From Rodentolepis nana (Eukaryota; Platyhelminthes; Cestoda; Cyclophyllidea; Hymenolepididae): 23,919 nt of DNA. Under the pieces are notes generated by a model. The model did no database searches and was not told the origin of the DNA. It was given only the letters and a program-made list of their open reading frames with translations. The position numbers were made by a program, and so were the translations under genes. Positions 19,811 to 23,919 of the stretch are shown piece after piece; the first letter of the stretch is position 1; each line of letters begins with the position of its first letter. Where the stretch lies: contig UZAE01000419.1 of assembly GCA_900617975.1 (NCBI GenBank), positions 1 through 23,919 on the forward strand, in the 5' to 3' direction.

Positions 19811-20315
19811 ATGCTTTCATGTGATATCGTTATTTTTATAACATTGTTTATTACAACTGTTTATACACATCAATTTTTCGGCTTCAAGCAAAAATATCTT
19901 CTATATTCTGTAAATGAGAACGAAGGTTTCAATTTACGTCGTGATGTTTATATACGAATTGCTAATTTAATCAGGTAACTTAAATATTTCAATAATTCCA
20001 ACTTTTGTTTTTTCTTAACTCGAATAAAGCCAATTATTTTAATCTTTGTGATGTATTATAATGATATATTTTGAGTTTAAAGTGCTGTTTTTAGGGTTCT
20101 TCGCGAGGCTTCTCAATACCCTCTTGGTGATCTAAATTCCTCGAACTTTTCAATATTTGATTGGATATTAGTGCTGCCACCCTGGACTCAAACATTTCAC
20201 TGGAAGCACCAGGATGCATCCTCAGCACTTCCTCAGCCCTGGTCCAAATTCTTCGACTTAGAATCTCTCCGTTTATTCATTCCAGTTATTGAATTTGACG
20301 ATTTTCTCCAGATAG
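19811..20315 (+). CDS. POFUT2: GDP-fucose protein O-fucosyltransferase 2, N-terminal part (exons 1-2)
   Basis: ER-resident GT68 enzyme that transfers fucose from GDP-fucose to Ser/Thr in thrombospondin type 1 repeats. Exon 1 (19811-19974) and exon 2 (20095-20315) join through a split Arg codon and give 128 residues. Residues 1-20 are a hydrophobic signal peptide ([20 protein letters not shown]). Then come [20 protein letters not shown], with Glu38 matching the catalytic Glu54 of human POFUT2, [14 protein letters not shown], and [11 protein letters not shown] followed by [10 protein letters not shown], all close to human POFUT2 in order and spacing. An extra loop of roughly 15 residues ([14 protein letters not shown]) precedes the LVLPPW strand. 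The frame is open upstream to a TTG, but 19811 is the first ATG and fits the signal peptide. Exon 2 ends at a GTATGT donor in phase 1; the remaining exons are beyond the right edge. Confidence 0.95.
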
Positions 20316-21260
20316 GTATGTTTTGTTATTATTAATTTAGTTCAGTTAATTCTAATCATAGCTGAAAGTCAGATCCAATGATTGGCTTTTTTGTTTCCAC
20401 CTGTTAGCCTTTGTTTGTTTTCATTTCTGTTATACGATCTAATTAATTTCCCATTCTCTATCTATATTGACTCCAATGATTTTATCCTCGTAATGAATCG
20501 TTGTTTCTGTTTCCTCTAATGATTTCTTTTCTTTATTTCAATAAAGTTAGATTGACATGTTCTTTTTTGGTTTTCATATAACACCTTTACCTCTCATTTA
20601 TTTTCAGTCAAAAATTTAGTGATCAAGAGATAATCTTTTTAGTCAAGATATGTATATATATAGCTTATGGAATTCCAATTTTCTTTGCAAGAATGAAAAT
20701 AATAATAAATTTTTGCCACATTTTAAATGTCATCGTTGCAAGGATGTCCAAGTTTTTTTACGAAATTTACATTCCATCTTTTTCTAAAGTGCATTGTCGT
20801 CGACGCGTAAAAGTTGTCAATCTCAGTTGGCTAGGTTTATTGTTAAAATCACTTTTCAAACTTCCCAATTCATTTTCACCTTCTGAATAACGTTTCATTT
20901 TGTTTATTGAGATTTCCTATTTTCAAATTCACTAACTCAATCTTAGTCAAGGGAACAAGTTTTAAGTTTTAAAGCAGAAATCTTGTTGGCAAAGCTGTTC
21001 TACTTTGCCTTACCTATTTTTCAGTGTCATTATTAGTAGTCACTGGAAATCAACTAATCCCAAATTTCCTTTAAGTTTCTTAGATGGAAGTAAGAAAAAT
21101 GTCAAAACTCCAATTTTGCGATCAGTATTATCTAATAAGGTTACTGATTCTAACCTGTGTCATTTGGCATCGTTCCGTGGCCTGGTGGCTTTCCGTTAAC
21201 AGCTGTACCACCGACGCAAAGCGGTCCATGTCATTTCTCGCCCCCTATCACCTTTTCAAC

Positions 21261-21274
21261 TAGGTTCGAACCTA
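21261..21274. repeat. 14-bp perfect palindrome
   Basis: TAGGTTCGAACCTA equals its own reverse complement. It includes a box-B-like core, but no tRNA cloverleaf surrounds it. Confidence 0.6.
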
Positions 21275-22274
21275 TTTATACACCACCAAAGGTGAAAATT
21301 CTACTAATTATAGATTTATGAGATGACGGGGGGGGGGTTCAGTATGTAGTTTCTCAAACAATTTGGTTCGTTATTGATTCTGTGACTGTGAACAAGACGA
21401 TCCTTTTTTGAAACTATTAATTTCTAAGACGGAGAAGGGCTGTTGGACTTTGACCTCAAAATTCGTTTCCAGTTTTGGATGCGATATGGCTAATTGACTT
21501 CCACGTATTTCGAAACAGGATAAAATGAAATTTTTTGCGGTTGTGTTTATGTATCAGTGACGGTTTTCGATCTGACAGGTTGTTTAATTCTAAGAGTGTC
21601 GGCACTGGCACATGCGTGTTAGTCATCCCTTTGATGAAATACTTAAACCAACTAAACTACGTAAATAAAAAGCATTTATTGATCAAATATACTGCGTGGT
21701 TTGTGGACTGAATAAAATAAGCATATATATATATCTCCAGCGCTTTTTGTATCGGTTGTCGATTCTGACACAGTTGTAGCCTTTTTTCTTTATTTAATTC
21801 TCCCACTAAGCTCTGCTACGAGGCCGTTAACGACCTCCTGTAGTTTCAGGGATCTTTTTCTACGGTTGCGGAATTTGGGATTCATTTCCCCAAGGTATCT
21901 TTCCTATAAAAATTGTCATATGTTCAAGTGCTCGAGAATGCTCTAAGTTTTGCACATACTGTGAAATCTGAAAGCCATTATGGCAGTTCAAAGACGTTAA
22001 AGGCTCAATCATAAGCAGTTGCCCAGACGGTGAAGAACTATCATGCAAAATTTAAGACTATGCGCTCTATAATATCCATAAATAAACCCTCAAGTTTATA
22101 GTGGAGTTCCAAGCTGTATAAGGAACTGCAGTAGAATACTTATAGACTATTTGAATTTCAAATAAAGGCCCTTTCAAAAATTAAATAGTTTAAATTTGGA
22201 GTTACTTTTCCATCATCTTGCAGAAAGAAATTAGAGATAACTGAAATGGTTAGGAATACAAGAACGACAAATCT

Positions 22275-22311
22275 TGGGGGTGGGTGGTGGAGGGGGAGGA
22301 GGGGGGGGGGG
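22275..22311 (+). repeat. G-rich tract ending in G11
   Basis: GGGGG, TGGGTGGTGG, AGGGGG, AGGA and a run of 11 G. Several G-runs with short spacers give strong G-quadruplex potential on the plus strand. Confidence 0.85.
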
Positions 22312-22491
22312 AACATCCATGCTCCAGAATGCAGACAACCAATTTGTGCATGCGGATATGAATCCGGGTTCATCCCACACTGTGTACACTAGAAGAGGCA
22401 CATAAAGTGGTCTTGTTTACATATGCACACAACTGTGCGATTAGTTGGTTTCTTGTAATTTAATGAAGGAGAGTGATATTGACTGTCTGCG

Positions 22492-22574
22492 TTGGACGAT
22501 GACGGGAGCTATGTCTATCAGTGTGCATCCAATGACCTGAATGCCCACTTGTACTGGGTAATCCTGGTTAAAAC
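22492..22574 (+). pseudogene. Immunoglobulin-domain-like exon end (remnant or unplaced exon)
   Basis: Reading from 22492, the frame gives LDDDGSYVYQCASNDLN and then AHLYWVILVK, and ends AC before a consensus GTAAGT donor at 22575. It resembles the F and G strands of an I-set Ig domain (D-G-x-Y, Y-x-C, A-x-N, then a hydrophobic final strand), as in receptor tyrosine kinases such as FGFRs, with two extra residues between the first Tyr and the Y-x-C. The same frame has a TGA at 22480, with no AG acceptor in between, so it is either a frame-shifted pseudo-exon or a chance match. It lies inside the POFUT2 intron, on the same strand. Confidence 0.35.
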
Positions 22575-23919
22575 GTAAGTGGATTCATCTGATTGATTAT
22601 AGCTTCTGCAATCCTGTCAGAAATGCAAGGTCATTGCTATCTTTTCCACAAGCATTCGCATATTTTTGACACCTTTACGCTCTGCCGTTTTTTTGCTTGA
22701 ATTCGCTTGAGGTGCGAATCTACACTATTCGGTAACTTTTACGTGTTTTTTTAGCCACAACAAGGCTTCTTTTTGTCTTGATCAAACTGTCGTGAGTTTT
22801 TTCCTTCATGGAATCTGATATGTCAATGGAAGTTTTTGGTAAGAGAACTATGAAGGTTTTTCATAACAATCCTGAGGCGAATCATCCAGTTAAAATCTTA
22901 TTCCAATTGGTCTGTTACTTTTTTTTAAGAAAAGTTAAGCTTTGGCAAAACGAATTGCTCTAACTTATATGTCGAAGTGGCGTTTGTCAGAGGAAAATAT
23001 TCACATTCCATTCTTTGCTCTCAAGCAAAAACACTGTGTTTGTTAGGCAGGCATCTCTCCATTGGCTTTTTTACTTAATACGCACTTTAAATGGTCCTTA
23101 TTCCCAGTATAAACTTATATAATCACTTGGGGTGGTATTTTTGTTTCACTCGGAGAGAATTATCTTGCAGTCTGTTTGCCTCCATTTGATTTACTTTTTT
23201 AATGACCCTTATTTTTTATGCACAGAGGTTTTTATGTCCTGAGAATCGCTCTTCTGGCATTTTTTCATCATGATTTGCCCCTGTTTTCTGCTTTCGCGAA
23301 ACGACTATACAATTTAGCCCATTTGCTGGGCCAAAACGCCATTGTCCCCAAGTACTGTTCCCTCTCATTCCTCTCGTCGTGGCGCGAATGTCAGATTCAA
23401 TGATGCTCATCTAATCTAGCCCTCTAATCAACCTATGCAATAAATTTTGAAGTCTATTCTCCAGCGGGAAATTCACGTGTAATCAGATGGTATTATGTCA
23501 GACATTCCGCGTGTTTAAGTCCGGCTTTTCCTAATGTCTGTTTGCTGGTAATTTTGTAATACTTTTCCGCGGTATACGATCGCACTAGATCTACCACCCC
23601 CCAAACTACGGATCAATATAGATTAATGCTGTCAGCATTACGCAATTTGAAAATAAATTTCAGAGTTTATAATGCGCGTCTTTAACGCAGCGTTCAGCTC
23701 TACGAAGATTGGTGTCACGCAATCGATGCGTATCTAGCCATTGGAATGCGTACTAATATTGGGGGGGGGGAGTTAGCTTGTAAATTCCCTTACAAACAAA
23801 TGATCTTCCTAAACCCGGTTAGCATACAACAGTCCTATCCCAGCGAATAAACTTAGAGCAAGGTATGAGCGCGTTTTAATTGGCCAATTGTCAGGGAATT
23901 AGAGGGGGGGGGGGTTGGA

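Larger units (their letters stand above)
20316..23919 (+). other. POFUT2 intron 2, at least 3.6 kb
   Basis: No segment resembling the next POFUT2 motifs was found, so the intron should extend past the window. It holds an immunoglobulin-like coding remnant (22492-22574), G-runs at 21328-21337, 22301-22311, 23761-23770 and 23904-23914, and a 14-bp palindrome at 21261-21274. Other short open frames (20693-20890, 21005-21199, 23218-23403) look like chance. Confidence 0.65.

Noticed and set aside
21250..21285. tRNA gene suggested by GGTTCGAACC
   Set aside because: No acceptor stem, D arm or anticodon arm can be drawn around it; it is only a palindrome.

Overview
This window is eukaryotic and most likely comes from a flatworm, probably a tapeworm. 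It is AT-rich, with spliced genes, introns as short as 31-42 bp, and an 8.9 kb intron in the same gene. The genes' short introns lie at the 5' end and the long ones further 3', a skew known from flatworm genomes. The phylum call is inferred from architecture and protein divergence; no species-diagnostic marker was seen.

Four conserved protein genes are visible. (1) Minus strand, 11169 down to 1001: the first seven exons of a GRK4/5/6-type G-protein-coupled receptor kinase; its 3' exons lie beyond position 1. (2) Plus strand, 13982-15166: a complete five-exon UNC-50 homologue (Golgi membrane protein, receptor trafficking). (3) Minus strand, 18744-17986: a single-exon BCCIP/Bcp1 homologue. (4) Plus strand, from 19811: signal peptide and first two exons of POFUT2 (protein O-fucosyltransferase 2), running off the right edge through an intron of at least 3.6 kb. 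GRK/UNC-50 and BCCIP/POFUT2 are head-to-head pairs; UNC-50 and BCCIP are tail-to-tail. Nothing suggests the four share a pathway.

The most interesting content is a family of short non-autonomous retroelements. Seven copies lie at about 0.32, 1.69, 2.86, 4.78, 9.25, 12.53 and 16.91 kb, all on the plus strand. Five have target-site duplications of 12-14 bp. Full-length copies are about 310-336 bp: a structured 5' domain, a pyrimidine-rich middle, a conserved 3' module and an (AAATA)n-type tail. The first ~72 nt fold as an HDV-like self-cleaving ribozyme: a double pseudoknot with P1, P2, P3, P1.1 and P4, a GGGCAAC junction, and a cytosine at the catalytic position. In four copies the first nucleotide after the target duplication is the ribozyme's predicted +1 G, so the predicted cleavage site coincides with the element's 5' end. 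No tRNA-type polymerase III promoter was seen.

The rest is intron or intergenic DNA with low-complexity tracts, seven long G/C homopolymers, a 10-bp hairpin just upstream of the GRK start codon, a 25-bp inverted pair flanking the UNC-50 locus, and an immunoglobulin-like coding remnant near 22.5 kb.
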